A stretch of 64,000 bases of DNA. It comes from Keguizhuia sedimenti. GTDB taxonomy: Bacteria > Pseudomonadota > Gammaproteobacteria > Burkholderiales > Burkholderiaceae_D. The stretch spans positions 1 through 64,000 of the forward strand of contig JAUYVH010000008.1 in assembly GCA_030715135.1 (NCBI GenBank), read 5' to 3'. The position numbers and the translations under genes were made by a program. Each line of letters opens with the position of its first letter. Positions within the stretch are counted from its first letter, which is position 1. Below are positions 27,203 to 36,609 of this stretch, in pieces. The notes below the pieces were generated by a model that saw nothing but the letters and a program-made list of their open reading frames with translations, made no database searches and was not told the DNA's origin.

Positions 27203-28146
27203 GAATTCTCGCTCCCGCGCAATTCAGCTTCGAGCCCGCCTTCACGCGTGAACTTGAAGCGGGTGATCACTTCCCAAACATCGTCCTTGCCGCTGGAGCG
27301 CATATTGGCTGGAAACTTCCCGAAGGGCGCGGCGCGGCGCACGATGCGCAGGGCCGCCTGGTCGAGCGCCTTGTTCCCGGAAGAGCGTTCCACGCGCGGC
27401 CCACCGTCTTTTTCATAAATTGCGCCGTCATGGAAGATCGGGATATAGACCACCAGCTCGCCATAGAGCTTTTTGCCGTTCTGTTCCGGAAAATTGAGCG
27501 TACCCAGGTTTTCCACTTTCCTTTGCAGGGTGTTGTAATACAGGGCATAGCCGACTTCTTTCGTGCTCGGCGTAATCTGCGTTTTCTTTGGGCGCTTGTT
27601 GTACTGCTCTATATTTTTCGAGATTTCCGCAATGCTGCGGGCAAAGGCCTGGGAACTTTCCGTCTTGTCCATGGCTTCGCGCACACGCTCTGTTTTTGCA
27701 TTTTCTTTTTCAGTCACCTGCGGCGCATGCAGTGCAGTCTTTTGGGCAGTCGCGAGCATGGCTCGCTGCAATTCTTCCAGTTCCGCGATACGACGATTGG
27801 TGGTTGCAATACTGTCGCCATCCTGTACGCGGCGCAGGTCAGGCAACGGCGATTTGGCGCGCCCTTCCTCGGCATTGCCGCCACCGTCGAGATTTGCCTG
27901 CGCTAGAGCCTGGGCCTTGAGCGGTTTTTTATCGTGCTTCGCGTTGACGAGAATGACTTCCAAACCCGGATCGGTCGGCTGAAAGCGGAACGCTTCCGGC
28001 GCGACGAAGCGCACTGCCAACAAAGCGCCGTGCACGGCCAAGGACACGCCGATCGCAATGCTTAAGGTGGGATTTTGAGAAATAAACTTCACGCAGACAA
28101 AGGAAAGTTTGCAGTAGGGAACAGATTTTACGCCAAAGCATGACAT
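27199..28146 (-). CDS. TonB-like energy-transduction protein
   Basis: A 315-aa protein with one N-terminal membrane helix (about residues 27-47), a long Ala/Lys/Glu-rich periplasmic spacer with a likely coiled coil, and a C-terminal TonB-type domain (LYGELVVYIPIFHDGAI, VERSSGNKALDQAALRIVRR, then a VITRFKF strand). TonB proteins pass proton-motive energy to outer-membrane receptors. No exbB, exbD or receptor gene is near and the spacer is not strongly Pro-rich, so the partner is unknown. The start may be ATG 28146 or a GTG at 28092. Confidence 0.82.
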   Translation of the reverse strand: MSCFGVKSVPYCKLSFVCVKFISQNPTLSIAIGVSLAVHGALLAVRFVAPEAFRFQPTDPGLEVILVNAKHDKKPLKAQALAQANLDGGGNAEEGRAKSPLPDLRRVQDGDSIATTNRRIAELEELQRAMLATAQKTALHAPQVTEKENAKTERVREAMDKTESSQAFARSIAEISKNIEQYNKRPKKTQITPSTKEVGYALYYNTLQRKVENLGTLNFPEQNGKKLYGELVVYIPIFHDGAIYEKDGGPRVERSSGNKALDQAALRIVRRAAPFGKFPANMRSSGKDDVWEVITRFKFTREGGLEAELRGSENS

Positions 28147-28202
28147 TTCCCGCCAGACTTTTTTGCAATGTGTTGCCCTTGCATCGCCTGCCCGCGAATT
28201 TG

Positions 28203-30233
28203 TTATTCGTTTGGCACGGTCGGCACTTCCGGCACGGTTACAACCGGAGCAATGGACTCATCATCGGATTCCACTGCTTCGGCAAACTCATGCACTTCTT
28301 CCTCGGCTTCTTCATCCGGCAATTCGGCAGCCTGGCCTGCAGCCACTTCCAGCAGGCGCGCCTCGATCGTCAAATCCACTTCATCCCAGCGCAACACATC
28401 CAGCTTTATCTGCGCGCCGCGTGCAACGGCCGGCATGCCGGGCAGACGAATGACAAGCGGGATATCCACCAGGCGCACCACTTCTTCTTTCAGCACCACA
28501 GCGTCCACATGTCGTGCGTTTTCCTGGCCCAGCCAGCGCAGGCACCAGTAACGCTCCATATTCGCCTGGAAATCGGCATATGCGCTATATGCACCGTCGA
28601 ACGCCGACACGATTGCAAACAGGTCAGCATCCTTGGGCTTGAACGGCGCGGCGAACGGCGCGGTCACGCCATGCTCGACGCAAGCAAGGATCTGCCATTG
28701 ATTCACCAAGTCGGTGTAACGCCTTAGCGGAGACGTACACCATGCATACTGATCGACGCCCAGGCCCTGATGAGGCGCCGCATGCGTTACCATCCTTACC
28801 TGCAGCTTAGCTGTCCATCCTCCGCCGATCTTTCCCTGGCTGCGGTAAATACCAGGCACGCCATGATCGTGCAGGAACCTGCCCCATGCACTGTTCGCAA
28901 AAATCATAAGTTCCGCCACGATTTTGTCGAGCGGTGCGCCGCGTTTGCGCCGAAGAATGGTGACCACATCGTCTTCAACGTAAAAATTGAAGTCGACGCG
29001 GTTGGCCTGTTCCGGCTTCAGGCCAAAGCTCTCCCGCTTGGCCATTCGCGCTTTTTCCAGCACTTGCGCCCACTGCCACAGGATGGCGATATCGCTTTTG
29101 TGCGCATATTCACCGTATCCTGCCGCGAGATTTTCTTCAGTCACCAGCTCATCAAGATCGTTATGGCGCAGGTTTGCCGCAATCGGAACCAGTTCGGCGC
29201 GCGTCTCCGTGCTGACGACGGACCAGTCGGCGGGATCCAGGGTCGCATAGAGCGAGACCGACGGACAGTTCCGGCCTTCGGCCAACGTAAACAGTTCCAC
29301 CAGATCGTCCGGCAACATGGTGATCTTGTCGCCCGGCATATAGACGGTCGACATGCGCTGCCGTGCTATCGTATCGAGCGCATCGTCGCGCCGGATGCCC
29401 AAACCGGGTGCGGCAATATGAATGCCGACCCGCAGCTTTCCGTCATCCAGCGTCGCCACGGAAAAGGCATCGTCGATTTCGGTAGTCGTGACATCATCGA
29501 TCGAAAATGCCTGGACATCAGCCACCGGCAAAGACGCGATGGAAGGCGCCGGCAATGACGGGAAACCCAGACCCTTGGGGAAAAACTCGAACAGGAATTT
29601 TGAAAGATGCAAATCCTTGGGCGACGCGATGCCGCCAACCGCGAGCATGAGACGCTGAGGCGTCGTCTGCAATTCATTGCACGCCGTTTCCAATGCCTTG
29701 TACTCGATGCTGTTTTTGTCGGGCTTGAACAGAAGCTGCAATGCCACGGGCTTCATCACGTCGGGCAGGCGTTGCGCTTTCAGTTCGTCGACATACTGCG
29801 CCTGAACCAGGGCCTGCTGCTTTTTCTTTTCGATGCCTGCCAGTGCAGCTTTCAGGGAAGCTTCCGGCGCGGGCTTGTACCGTCCTTTTCCCTTCTTGTA
29901 AAAATACACGGGCGCAGCCTGCAACCGCAGCAGGAGCCCGGCTGCTTCTTCCGGCTTGGGATCATGTCCGAAGTATTCCGCACCCAGCTCGATGAATCCG
30001 AATTCTTCCTGCCCAGCGACTTCCCACAAAAAATCGAGATCGATTTCCTGTGCAAGCGCGTGCGCACGATCCACCAATTCGCCCGGCTCCGGAGATGCGA
30101 ATTGAAGCAGCACATCCTTGGCACGGACCTTGGTCCGTTTGCCGCTTTGCATCTCAACCTGATAGGCCTCGCCCTGTTGTGACAGTACCGTACCGGCTTT
30201 CAGGTCTCCGGACTCTTCAAAAAACAAATTCAT
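28203..30233 (-). CDS. rnb: RNase II/RNB-family ribonuclease
   Basis: A 676-aa 3'-5' exoribonuclease-type protein. The RNB domain (about 230-560) carries the acidic metal site in DDVTTTEIDDAFS, followed by GIHIAAPGLGI, VYMPGDKITMLP and, later, YAWCTSPLRRYTDLVNQWQ. The N-terminal part lacks the clear double cold-shock repeat of E. coli RNase II, and the C-terminus ends in an acidic Glu/Asp-rich tail, so this is a diverged RNB relative. It follows ubiC by eight bases on the same strand. Confidence 0.88.
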   Translation of the reverse strand: MNLFFEESGDLKAGTVLSQQGEAYQVEMQSGKRTKVRAKDVLLQFASPEPGELVDRAHALAQEIDLDFLWEVAGQEEFGFIELGAEYFGHDPKPEEAAGLLLRLQAAPVYFYKKGKGRYKPAPEASLKAALAGIEKKKQQALVQAQYVDELKAQRLPDVMKPVALQLLFKPDKNSIEYKALETACNELQTTPQRLMLAVGGIASPKDLHLSKFLFEFFPKGLGFPSLPAPSIASLPVADVQAFSIDDVTTTEIDDAFSVATLDDGKLRVGIHIAAPGLGIRRDDALDTIARQRMSTVYMPGDKITMLPDDLVELFTLAEGRNCPSVSLYATLDPADWSVVSTETRAELVPIAANLRHNDLDELVTEENLAAGYGEYAHKSDIAILWQWAQVLEKARMAKRESFGLKPEQANRVDFNFYVEDDVVTILRRKRGAPLDKIVAELMIFANSAWGRFLHDHGVPGIYRSQGKIGGGWTAKLQVRMVTHAAPHQGLGVDQYAWCTSPLRRYTDLVNQWQILACVEHGVTAPFAAPFKPKDADLFAIVSAFDGAYSAYADFQANMERYWCLRWLGQENARHVDAVVLKEEVVRLVDIPLVIRLPGMPAVARGAQIKLDVLRWDEVDLTIEARLLEVAAGQAAELPDEEAEEEVHEFAEAVESDDESIAPVVTVPEVPTVPNE

Positions 30234-30241
30234 CGCTTATT

Positions 30242-30856
30242 CTATTGATTGACTGCGTCAGGCAGTCGTTGATCGTTGCTGCCCTGCAGTGAAGGCAAGC
30301 GCTTAGCCTGCAGTGCTCGGATTGCGGGTAAAAAAATCTCGGTCACCAGCAGCAAGCCATTTTTCCGTTTAAACAGACAGCGCCGGGCAAATAATGGAAA
30401 CTGACAATCTTCCAAACCAACTGCACTCATCGCCCGGCGTGCGAGTGGATGGTCCTCATGCAACTTTGCATATTCCAGCTCACCGCGCCTTACTTTCGGA
30501 TCGCCGAACAAGGTCGTTCCCAGCGAACGTTCACCCAGTGTGCTGAAGAACGGCCAATCGGACGCACTGGAGCCGAGCGGCACGATCGTGTGGGCAAAGA
30601 TCACCGGTTGTTCATCGCAGTGCAGCACAACTTCGCGCTCGCGCACAATCTGCATGCGCGGCAATCCGATTGTGCCACACTCGTCGCGCAGGCATTGCCC
30701 ACGGCCTTGGCGCAGGCGTTGCACGCGAAAGTGGTGCGACCGGCTCATCAGCTTCGCGGTCAGCGAAACCCGGTCACATAGCCATGCGCGCATTTCGGCT
30801 GACGCATGAACACCGTTCACATGTGGCACCCATCGCGCCGACGCCCGGAACATCAA
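30242..30856 (-). CDS. ubiC: chorismate lyase
   Basis: UbiC splits chorismate to 4-hydroxybenzoate and pyruvate, the first step of ubiquinone synthesis. The 204-aa product shows the family pattern REREVVLHCDEQPVIFAHT, LGTTLFGDPKVRRGELEYA, LFARRCLFKRKNGLLLVTE and FLPA. Its start sits in an ATGATG that overlaps the end of the esterase gene by four bases. The product is a little longer at the C-terminus than E. coli UbiC (about 165 aa). Confidence 0.9.
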   Translation of the reverse strand: MMFRASARWVPHVNGVHASAEMRAWLCDRVSLTAKLMSRSHHFRVQRLRQGRGQCLRDECGTIGLPRMQIVREREVVLHCDEQPVIFAHTIVPLGSSASDWPFFSTLGERSLGTTLFGDPKVRRGELEYAKLHEDHPLARRAMSAVGLEDCQFPLFARRCLFKRKNGLLLVTEIFLPAIRALQAKRLPSLQGSNDQRLPDAVNQ

Positions 30857-31434
30857 GCTCTCTCCGCGTCGATACCACAGAAGGCCAGCACCTGATTCAT
30901 ATAGCAGGCGAAATCGGACAAGCCGTGATCGCTGCCCTCGATCACCATTTGCCTGGAGCTTGGGAATTGGGCGACCATTTCCCGCCAGTCAAGTAGTTCG
31001 TCGCCGGTTGCAGCAATCAGGAAGTAACGCTCCGGCCTTGTGATTTGCAGCGTTCCAAGCGCTTCCAGTTCGTCGATATACTCTGGCTTGAATTCGAAGG
31101 GCTCATTCGAATGGTAGGACGTGGTCACGCCTACCTGACTCGCCAGGTCGCGCGGCGCATTCACGGCGGGATTCAGCAGCACTGCTCGGCAACCCAATCT
31201 TTCCGCGAGCCACATTGCATAAAAGCCGCCGAGCGAAGAGCCGATCAGGGTCAAGTCCTGCGACGGGACTTGCTGCGCCACTTCCAAGGCCAGTGCCACC
31301 GCTTCCTTCGGTGAACCGGGCAATTGGGGACAGCAATACTCATTCTCACGTCCTAGTTCCCGCATGCGCTGTGCAAGCAAGCAGGTCTTGAACGATTGGG
31401 GAGAGGAGCGGAATCCGTGCAGATACAAAATCAT
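30853..31434 (-). CDS. YqiA/YcfP-type alpha/beta-hydrolase esterase
   Basis: A 193-aa small serine hydrolase. It has MILYLHGFRSSPQSFK at the N-terminus (oxyanion-hole HG), the nucleophile elbow GSSLGG with Ser67, LLNPAV, and the C-terminal GSDHGLSDF with the catalytic His. The physiological substrate is unknown. Both ends overlap neighbours by four bases (mpl upstream of its end, ubiC after it), implying coupled translation of three genes. Confidence 0.88.
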   Translation of the reverse strand: MILYLHGFRSSPQSFKTCLLAQRMRELGRENEYCCPQLPGSPKEAVALALEVAQQVPSQDLTLIGSSLGGFYAMWLAERLGCRAVLLNPAVNAPRDLASQVGVTTSYHSNEPFEFKPEYIDELEALGTLQITRPERYFLIAATGDELLDWREMVAQFPSSRQMVIEGSDHGLSDFACYMNQVLAFCGIDAERA

Positions 31435-32816
31435 CGGCTCAAGGCATCCAGTATCTTTTGATGCACCCCGCCGAATCCACCATTGCTCATGATCAGGATA
31501 TGATCGCCCGGCTGCGCCACGGCGGACACTGCCTGAACCAGTGCATTCAATTCATCAAACGCCTGCGCCTTTTTCCCGAGCGGCGCCAATGCTTCGCCCA
31601 GGTTCCAGCCAAGCGCTTCCTTGCCGTTTCCCTTGGCGCCGTAGCCGAATACCACATCCGCTTCCGCCAGGCTGCCTGGCAATGCATCTTTCATGGTACC
31701 CAGCTTCATGGTATTGGAGCGGGGTTCCAGCACTGCCAGAATGCGGGCGTCCTTCACCTTTGCGCGCAAACCGCCAACGGTTGTGGCAATCGCGGTCGGA
31801 TGGTGCGCAAAGTCATCGTATACAGTCATGTTGTTCACAACGCCCCGGATTTCCATCCGGCGCTTGACGTTTTCGAAAGCGGCGAGTGATGCAATCGCCT
31901 GCACAACCGGCACGCCTACGTGACGCGCCGCGGCGATGGCTGCCAGCGCATTGAGCCGGTTGTGCTCGCCGGTGAGCGTCCAATTGACCGTTCCCTGCTT
32001 TTCGCGATTGAAGAGAACATCGAAGCCGCCATCGTCATGTTCTATCAAATCCCAACCGCCCTTTTCAGGATTGCCGAAGTACTCTGCATCGCTCCAGCAA
32101 CCGCGTTCCAGCACGCGTCCGAGCGATGCCTCCCGTCCGTTGACGATCAGGCGCCCGACGCCGGGCACGGTGCGCACCAGATGATGGAACTGGGTTTCGA
32201 TCGCCGCAAGGTCGGGAAAAATATCGGCGTGATCGTATTCGAGATTATTCAATACCGCGGTCTTGGCATGGTAGTGCACGAACTTGCTGCGCTTGTCGAA
32301 AAAGGCGGTGTCGTATTCGTCCGCCTCGATCACAAAAAAATCAGACGCAGCACTACCCGGGGTAGCCGACAGGCGCGCGGAAATTCCAAAATTCATCGGC
32401 ACACCGCCGATCAGGAATCCAGGCCCATATCCGGCATCTTCCAATATCCAGGCCAGCATGGAGGAAGTCGTGGTCTTGCCATGCGTGCCGGCCACCGCCA
32501 GCACCCATTTGCCCTGCAGGATGTGTTCGCCTATCCACTGCGGTCCGGAGGTATACGGCAAACCGCGGTTGAGAATTTCTTCCATCAAGGGATTGCCGCG
32601 CGAAACCACATTCCCGACAACGAACAAGTCCGGCTGCAGCGCGATCTGCTCCGGCCCGAAACCTTCGATCAGCTCGATGCCCTGCGCCTGAAGCTGAGTG
32701 CTCATCGGCGGATAGACGTTGGCATCGCAACCCGTTACTTTATGTCCGGCTTCTTTTGCCAGCACTGCAAGTCCGCCCATGAAGGTGCCGCAGATGCCAA
32801 GGATATGAATATGCAT
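31431..32816 (-). CDS. mpl: UDP-N-acetylmuramate:L-Ala-gamma-D-Glu-meso-DAP ligase
   Basis: Mpl re-attaches recycled murein tripeptide to UDP-MurNAc in the cytoplasm. The 461-aa product starts MHIHILGICGTFMGGLA, has the ATP loop AVAGTHGKTTTSS (about 107-119), EADEYDTAFFDKRSKF, EHNRLNALAA and YDDFAHHPTAI. I chose ATG 32816; a frame-extending ATG at 32867 adds 17 residues that do not fit the family. AmpD, which frees the tripeptide, is also in this window. Confidence 0.95.
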   Translation of the reverse strand: MHIHILGICGTFMGGLAVLAKEAGHKVTGCDANVYPPMSTQLQAQGIELIEGFGPEQIALQPDLFVVGNVVSRGNPLMEEILNRGLPYTSGPQWIGEHILQGKWVLAVAGTHGKTTTSSMLAWILEDAGYGPGFLIGGVPMNFGISARLSATPGSAASDFFVIEADEYDTAFFDKRSKFVHYHAKTAVLNNLEYDHADIFPDLAAIETQFHHLVRTVPGVGRLIVNGREASLGRVLERGCWSDAEYFGNPEKGGWDLIEHDDGGFDVLFNREKQGTVNWTLTGEHNRLNALAAIAAARHVGVPVVQAIASLAAFENVKRRMEIRGVVNNMTVYDDFAHHPTAIATTVGGLRAKVKDARILAVLEPRSNTMKLGTMKDALPGSLAEADVVFGYGAKGNGKEALGWNLGEALAPLGKKAQAFDELNALVQAVSAVAQPGDHILIMSNGGFGGVHQKILDALSR

Positions 32817-32934
32817 TGTACAATTCTCTTTTTTGAAGGCGGCATTGAAGAAATGCCATTGCCTCAATGAATTAGCAAAACATCCGAGATTTTACCTGAG
32901 CTGCAGACTTGCGCTCGCCGATTTCGCCAGCATC

Positions 32935-33549
32935 ATGCCAAACAACCAATCTCCTGAAATGGAGCAACTGCGCGCGGAAATAGCCGCAGCCGCTGCCCGC
33001 ATGATTGCGGAGGACGGTGCCGACTATGGCACTGCCAAGCAAAAAGCGCTCAAGCAGATCCTGGGCAACCAAAGAATCCGCGGCGACATCCTTCCCGACA
33101 ACGCGCAAATCGAGGAAGAAGTCAGGCAATACAACGAACTCTTTTTCAGCGATACTCAACCGGCCCGCTTACGCCATTTGCGTCACCTGGCGTTGCGCCT
33201 GATGGAAGAGTTTGCGGAGTTCAATCCCTATCTGACCGGCGCAGTATTGAATGGCACCGCCGGCGCTCATTCTGACATTCACCTGCAGTTATTCGCGGAA
33301 AGCCCAAAAGACGTGGAAATTTTCCTGTTAAATAAGAATGTTGATTTTGACGTCTCCGAAACCGATCATTACAAGGGCCGGCGTAACGAGCCGGTAGAAA
33401 CACTGAGTTTTTTGCGCGAACGCGAAGGCGTACATCTGGCCTTATATACAGTTGATGATTTACGCAACGCCCCGAAATCAGGAAGCCAGGGCGATCGCGC
33501 CAATCTTGATGCGGTGCGCGCATTGATTGCGGAAGGCGATAGAGAATGA
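32935..33549 (+). CDS. nucleotidyltransferase-like protein of unknown function
   Basis: A 204-aa soluble protein. A helical N-terminal half (MAEDG-type Ala/Glu-rich helices, then LRHLRHLALRLMEEF) leads into LTGAVLNGTAGAHSDIHLQLF (about 102-120). That resembles the GS-x-D-x-D loop of the polymerase-beta nucleotidyltransferase fold, with NGT replacing GGS and SDIHLQLF supplying Asp and His. A further acidic stretch, VDFDVSETD, could supply the third residue. Homologues in Burkholderiales are usually left hypothetical. It is divergent from mpl and overlaps the downstream thioredoxin-like gene by four bases. I place the start at ATG 32935; the frame is open to 32833. Confidence 0.7.
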   Translation: MPNNQSPEMEQLRAEIAAAAARMIAEDGADYGTAKQKALKQILGNQRIRGDILPDNAQIEEEVRQYNELFFSDTQPARLRHLRHLALRLMEEFAEFNPYLTGAVLNGTAGAHSDIHLQLFAESPKDVEIFLLNKNVDFDVSETDHYKGRRNEPVETLSFLREREGVHLALYTVDDLRNAPKSGSQGDRANLDAVRALIAEGDRE

Positions 33550-34070
33550 AGCGCTCTTATATTGTTGTTGCCGCGATCGCACTGGCATCCGCCGCTTTAG
33601 GAATAGTTGTGAGCACGCAACGCTGGAGCCCTGATCCGCCGCAGGACAGCGCCACGGCAGCACTTTTTCGCCAAAGCCTGCCTGATGCGCAGGCCGCCAT
33701 CCAGCCCTTGTCACAATGGCAGGGAAAAACGCTGGTTGTAAATTTCTGGGCAACCTGGTGCGCTCCCTGCGTCGATGAAATGCCCGAATTATCAGCATTA
33801 CAACAAAAGTCAGCATCAAAAAACATCCAGATTATCGGTATCGGCATCGACTCCGCCGGCAATATCAAGGACTTCTCTTTAAAGCATAAGATTACTTATC
33901 CGCTTTATGTGGCCGGCGTCAGTGGAACCGAACTGGCCAGGAAGTTTGGCAATCAGGCTGGCGGCTTGCCGTTCACAGTATTGGTTTCGCCTTCAGGCGA
34001 AGTCCAGAAGACTTATCTGGGAAGGTTGAAAATGGATGAACTGGAAAAAGACTTGGGATTGAGCTTATAA
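33546..34070 (+). CDS. TlpA/ResA-type membrane-anchored thioredoxin
   Basis: A 174-aa protein with an N-terminal signal anchor (about residues 4-23) and a periplasmic thioredoxin fold with the active site Trp71-Cys72-Ala-Pro-Cys75 (FWATWCAPC). GGLPFTVLV holds the cis-Pro. Such proteins reduce disulfides outside the membrane, often for cytochrome c maturation. A CcsA/YpjD-type protein is encoded elsewhere in the window but not nearby. The start overlaps the upstream gene by four bases (ATGA). Confidence 0.92.
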   Translation: MKRSYIVVAAIALASAALGIVVSTQRWSPDPPQDSATAALFRQSLPDAQAAIQPLSQWQGKTLVVNFWATWCAPCVDEMPELSALQQKSASKNIQIIGIGIDSAGNIKDFSLKHKITYPLYVAGVSGTELARKFGNQAGGLPFTVLVSPSGEVQKTYLGRLKMDELEKDLGLSL

Positions 34071-34141
34071 ATATTTCCTCTTGCCAATTCACGCGATTTA
34101 CCGGCAAAATGCGCGCATCCTCGTGAAATCACTAAAAACCA

Positions 34142-34579
34142 ATGGCACAACATCTACTTCTGCTTAACGGTCCCAACCTGAATCTCTTGGGCACGCGCGA
34201 GCCTGAAGTGTATGGCAAAGCCACATTGGCCGATATTGAACAAGCTGCAAAAGTACAGGCCGCAGCTGCCGGAGCCGCTCTCGAAGCCTTTCAATCCAAT
34301 CACGAAGGCGCACTGATCGATCGGATCCAGGCTGCCAAAAACGAAGGCGTGGATGCCATCATCATTAATCCGGGCGGCTTGACGCATACAAGCGTTGCAT
34401 TAAGGGATGCTTTGGCCGGGGTCGCCATTCCTTTTGTCGAAGTTCATATTTCAAATATTCACCAGCGCGAAGCGTTCCGCCATGTATCGTACCTCTCCTC
34501 AATCGCGGTAGGCGTGATTTGCGGCCTCGGCATCGACGGATATCGCCTGGGCATCGATTTTGCACTGAAAAAGCTTTAA
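34142..34579 (+). CDS. aroQ: 3-dehydroquinate dehydratase, type II
   Basis: AroQ turns 3-dehydroquinate into 3-dehydroshikimate. The 145-aa product has [19 protein letters not shown] (the flexible lid with the catalytic Tyr near the end), [27 protein letters not shown] and [15 protein letters not shown] with the catalytic His. It lies 81 bases before accB, a pairing frequent in proteobacteria. Confidence 0.97.
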   Translation: MAQHLLLLNGPNLNLLGTREPEVYGKATLADIEQAAKVQAAAAGAALEAFQSNHEGALIDRIQAAKNEGVDAIIINPGGLTHTSVALRDALAGVAIPFVEVHISNIHQREAFRHVSYLSSIAVGVICGLGIDGYRLGIDFALKKL

Positions 34580-34660
34580 ATCTCTATTATTTGCCTGCAA
34601 TTGTCATATAATTGCCGCAATTTCATATCGCAATAAATAATAATTTTTCGAGAGACTCCT

Positions 34661-35134
34661 ATGGATTTACGAAAACTAAAGACTTTGATTGATCTGGTCG
34701 CCGAATCAGATATCGCAGAACTGGAAGTGACCGAAGGAGAAAGTAAAGTCCGCATCGTCAAATCCTCTACCATGCCTCAAAACCAGGTTGTAATGATGCA
34801 GCCGGCCAGCGCCCCAATGCATCATCAGTCCAGCCCGGCAACAGCGCAAAACCCTGCGCCAAGTGCAATCGCCGCTGCGCCGGCTGCCCCAGAGCTGCAA
34901 GGGCACATCGTGAAGTCGCCGATGGTGGGAACATTTTACAGAGCCTCCTCTCCTGGTTCCCCAGCGTTCGTGGAAGTCGGATCGTCCGTCAAGGAAGGCG
35001 ATACGCTCTGCATCATTGAAGCGATGAAGCTGCTGAACGAAATCGACGCCGACGCGTCCGGCGTAATCAAACAAATTTTGGTCGAGAATGGCCAGCCGGT
35101 CGAATTTGGCCAACCCCTGTTCGTCATCGGTTGA
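34661..35134 (+). CDS. accB: biotin carboxyl carrier protein of acetyl-CoA carboxylase
   Basis: AccB carries biotin between the carboxylase and transferase parts of acetyl-CoA carboxylase. The 157-aa product has an N-terminal helical module ([18 protein letters not shown]), a Pro/Ala/Gln-rich linker (about 38-78) and a biotinyl domain with Lys123 in EAMKLLNEI. accC follows after 77 bases, the normal accBC operon. Confidence 0.97.
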   Translation: MDLRKLKTLIDLVAESDIAELEVTEGESKVRIVKSSTMPQNQVVMMQPASAPMHHQSSPATAQNPAPSAIAAAPAAPELQGHIVKSPMVGTFYRASSPGSPAFVEVGSSVKEGDTLCIIEAMKLLNEIDADASGVIKQILVENGQPVEFGQPLFVIG

Positions 35135-35211
35135 TGAGCGGCAGCGCGCCGTACGATCAGTCGGCGCCCTTGCCTCTTCACTCCGCCACATAACGCCAAA
35201 CAATTCCAATC

Positions 35212-36579
35212 ATGTTTGAAAAAATACTCATCGCCAATCGTGGTGAAATTGCGTTGCGTATCCAGCGCGCATGCCGTGAAATGGGCATCCGGACCGTCGT
35301 TGTCTATTCCGAAGCCGACCGGGAAGCAAAATACGTCAAGCTCGCCGATGAATCGGTGTGCATCGGCCCGGCTCCGTCGGCAAAAAGTTATCTCAGCATG
35401 CCGGCCATCATCAGCGCAGCGGAAGTGACTGATGCCGAAGCGATCCATCCCGGTTACGGTTTCCTGTCCGAGAATGCTGATTTTGCCGAGCGCGTAGAAA
35501 AGTCCGGTTTTGTCTTTATCGGCCCGCGCCCCGAATCCATCCGCCTGATGGGCGACAAGGTCTCTGCAAAACAGGCAATGATCAAGGCCGGCGTGCCCTG
35601 CGTTCCCGGCTCGGACGGCGCGTTGCCGGATGATCCGAAGGAAATCATTCGGATTGCACGCCGGGTGGGCTATCCGGTCATCATCAAGGCGGCAGGCGGC
35701 GGCGGCGGACGCGGTATGCGCGTAGTGCATACCGAAGCGGCCTTGCTGAACGCCGTCACCATGACCAAGACCGAAGCCGGCGCTGCCTTCAGCAATCCGG
35801 AAGTGTACATGGAAAAATTCCTGGAAAACCCGCGCCATGTGGAAATCCAGGTCCTGGCCGATGAACACAAAAATGCGGTATGGCTGGGCGAGCGCGATTG
35901 CTCGATGCAGCGCCGCCACCAAAAAGTGATCGAGGAAGCGCCTGCAGTAGGCATTCCGCGCAAGACAATTGAAAAAATCGGCGACCGCTGTGCCGAGGCA
36001 TGCCGCAGGATGGGATATCGCGGGGCAGGCACCTTTGAATTCCTTTATGAAAACGGCGAGTTTTATTTCATCGAAATGAATACGCGTATTCAGGTCGAGC
36101 ATCCGGTAACGGAAATGATTACCGGCGTCGACCTGGTACAGGAACAAATCCGCGTCGCAGCCGGTGAAAAGCTGCGCTTCAAGCAGCGCGACGTCGAATT
36201 GAAAGGCCACGCCATCGAATGCCGCATCAATGCGGAAGATCCTTTCAAGTTTACGCCGTCTCCGGGCAAAATTCTGTCATGGCATGCACCGGGCGGCCCC
36301 GGCATTCGCGTCGATTCACATGCGTATGCAGGTTATTTCGTTCCGCCGACCTACGACTCCATGGTCGGAAAAGTCATTTCCTATGGCGCCACGCGCGAGC
36401 AGGCAATCAGGCGCATGCAAATAGCATTGTCGGAAATGGTGGTTGAAGGTATTCTGACCAATATCCCTCTTCATCGGGAATTAATGGTTGACGCACGCTT
36501 CATCGAAGGCGGCACCAATATCCATTATCTGGAACATAAGCTTGCAGACCGTCCCACGCCGCCGAAGGATTCCAAATAG
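35212..36579 (+). CDS. accC: acetyl-CoA carboxylase biotin carboxylase subunit
   Basis: AccC carboxylates biotin on AccB using ATP and bicarbonate. The 455-aa ATP-grasp protein starts [20 protein letters not shown], has [14 protein letters not shown], the glycine loop [28 protein letters not shown], and [16 protein letters not shown] at the active site. Length is typical. It is followed by prmA after 30 bases, so accB-accC-prmA may be one transcript. Confidence 0.98.
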   Translation: MFEKILIANRGEIALRIQRACREMGIRTVVVYSEADREAKYVKLADESVCIGPAPSAKSYLSMPAIISAAEVTDAEAIHPGYGFLSENADFAERVEKSGFVFIGPRPESIRLMGDKVSAKQAMIKAGVPCVPGSDGALPDDPKEIIRIARRVGYPVIIKAAGGGGGRGMRVVHTEAALLNAVTMTKTEAGAAFSNPEVYMEKFLENPRHVEIQVLADEHKNAVWLGERDCSMQRRHQKVIEEAPAVGIPRKTIEKIGDRCAEACRRMGYRGAGTFEFLYENGEFYFIEMNTRIQVEHPVTEMITGVDLVQEQIRVAAGEKLRFKQRDVELKGHAIECRINAEDPFKFTPSPGKILSWHAPGGPGIRVDSHAYAGYFVPPTYDSMVGKVISYGATREQAIRRMQIALSEMVVEGILTNIPLHRELMVDARFIEGGTNIHYLEHKLADRPTPPKDSK

Positions 36580-36609
36580 GAATTGCACGTTCAATTTACA
36601 TGCTGAATC

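Noticed and set aside
34936..36210. 424-codon minus-strand frame opposite accB and accC
   Set aside because: It lies across two certain genes, and its sequence is His/Phe/Arg-rich without any domain.
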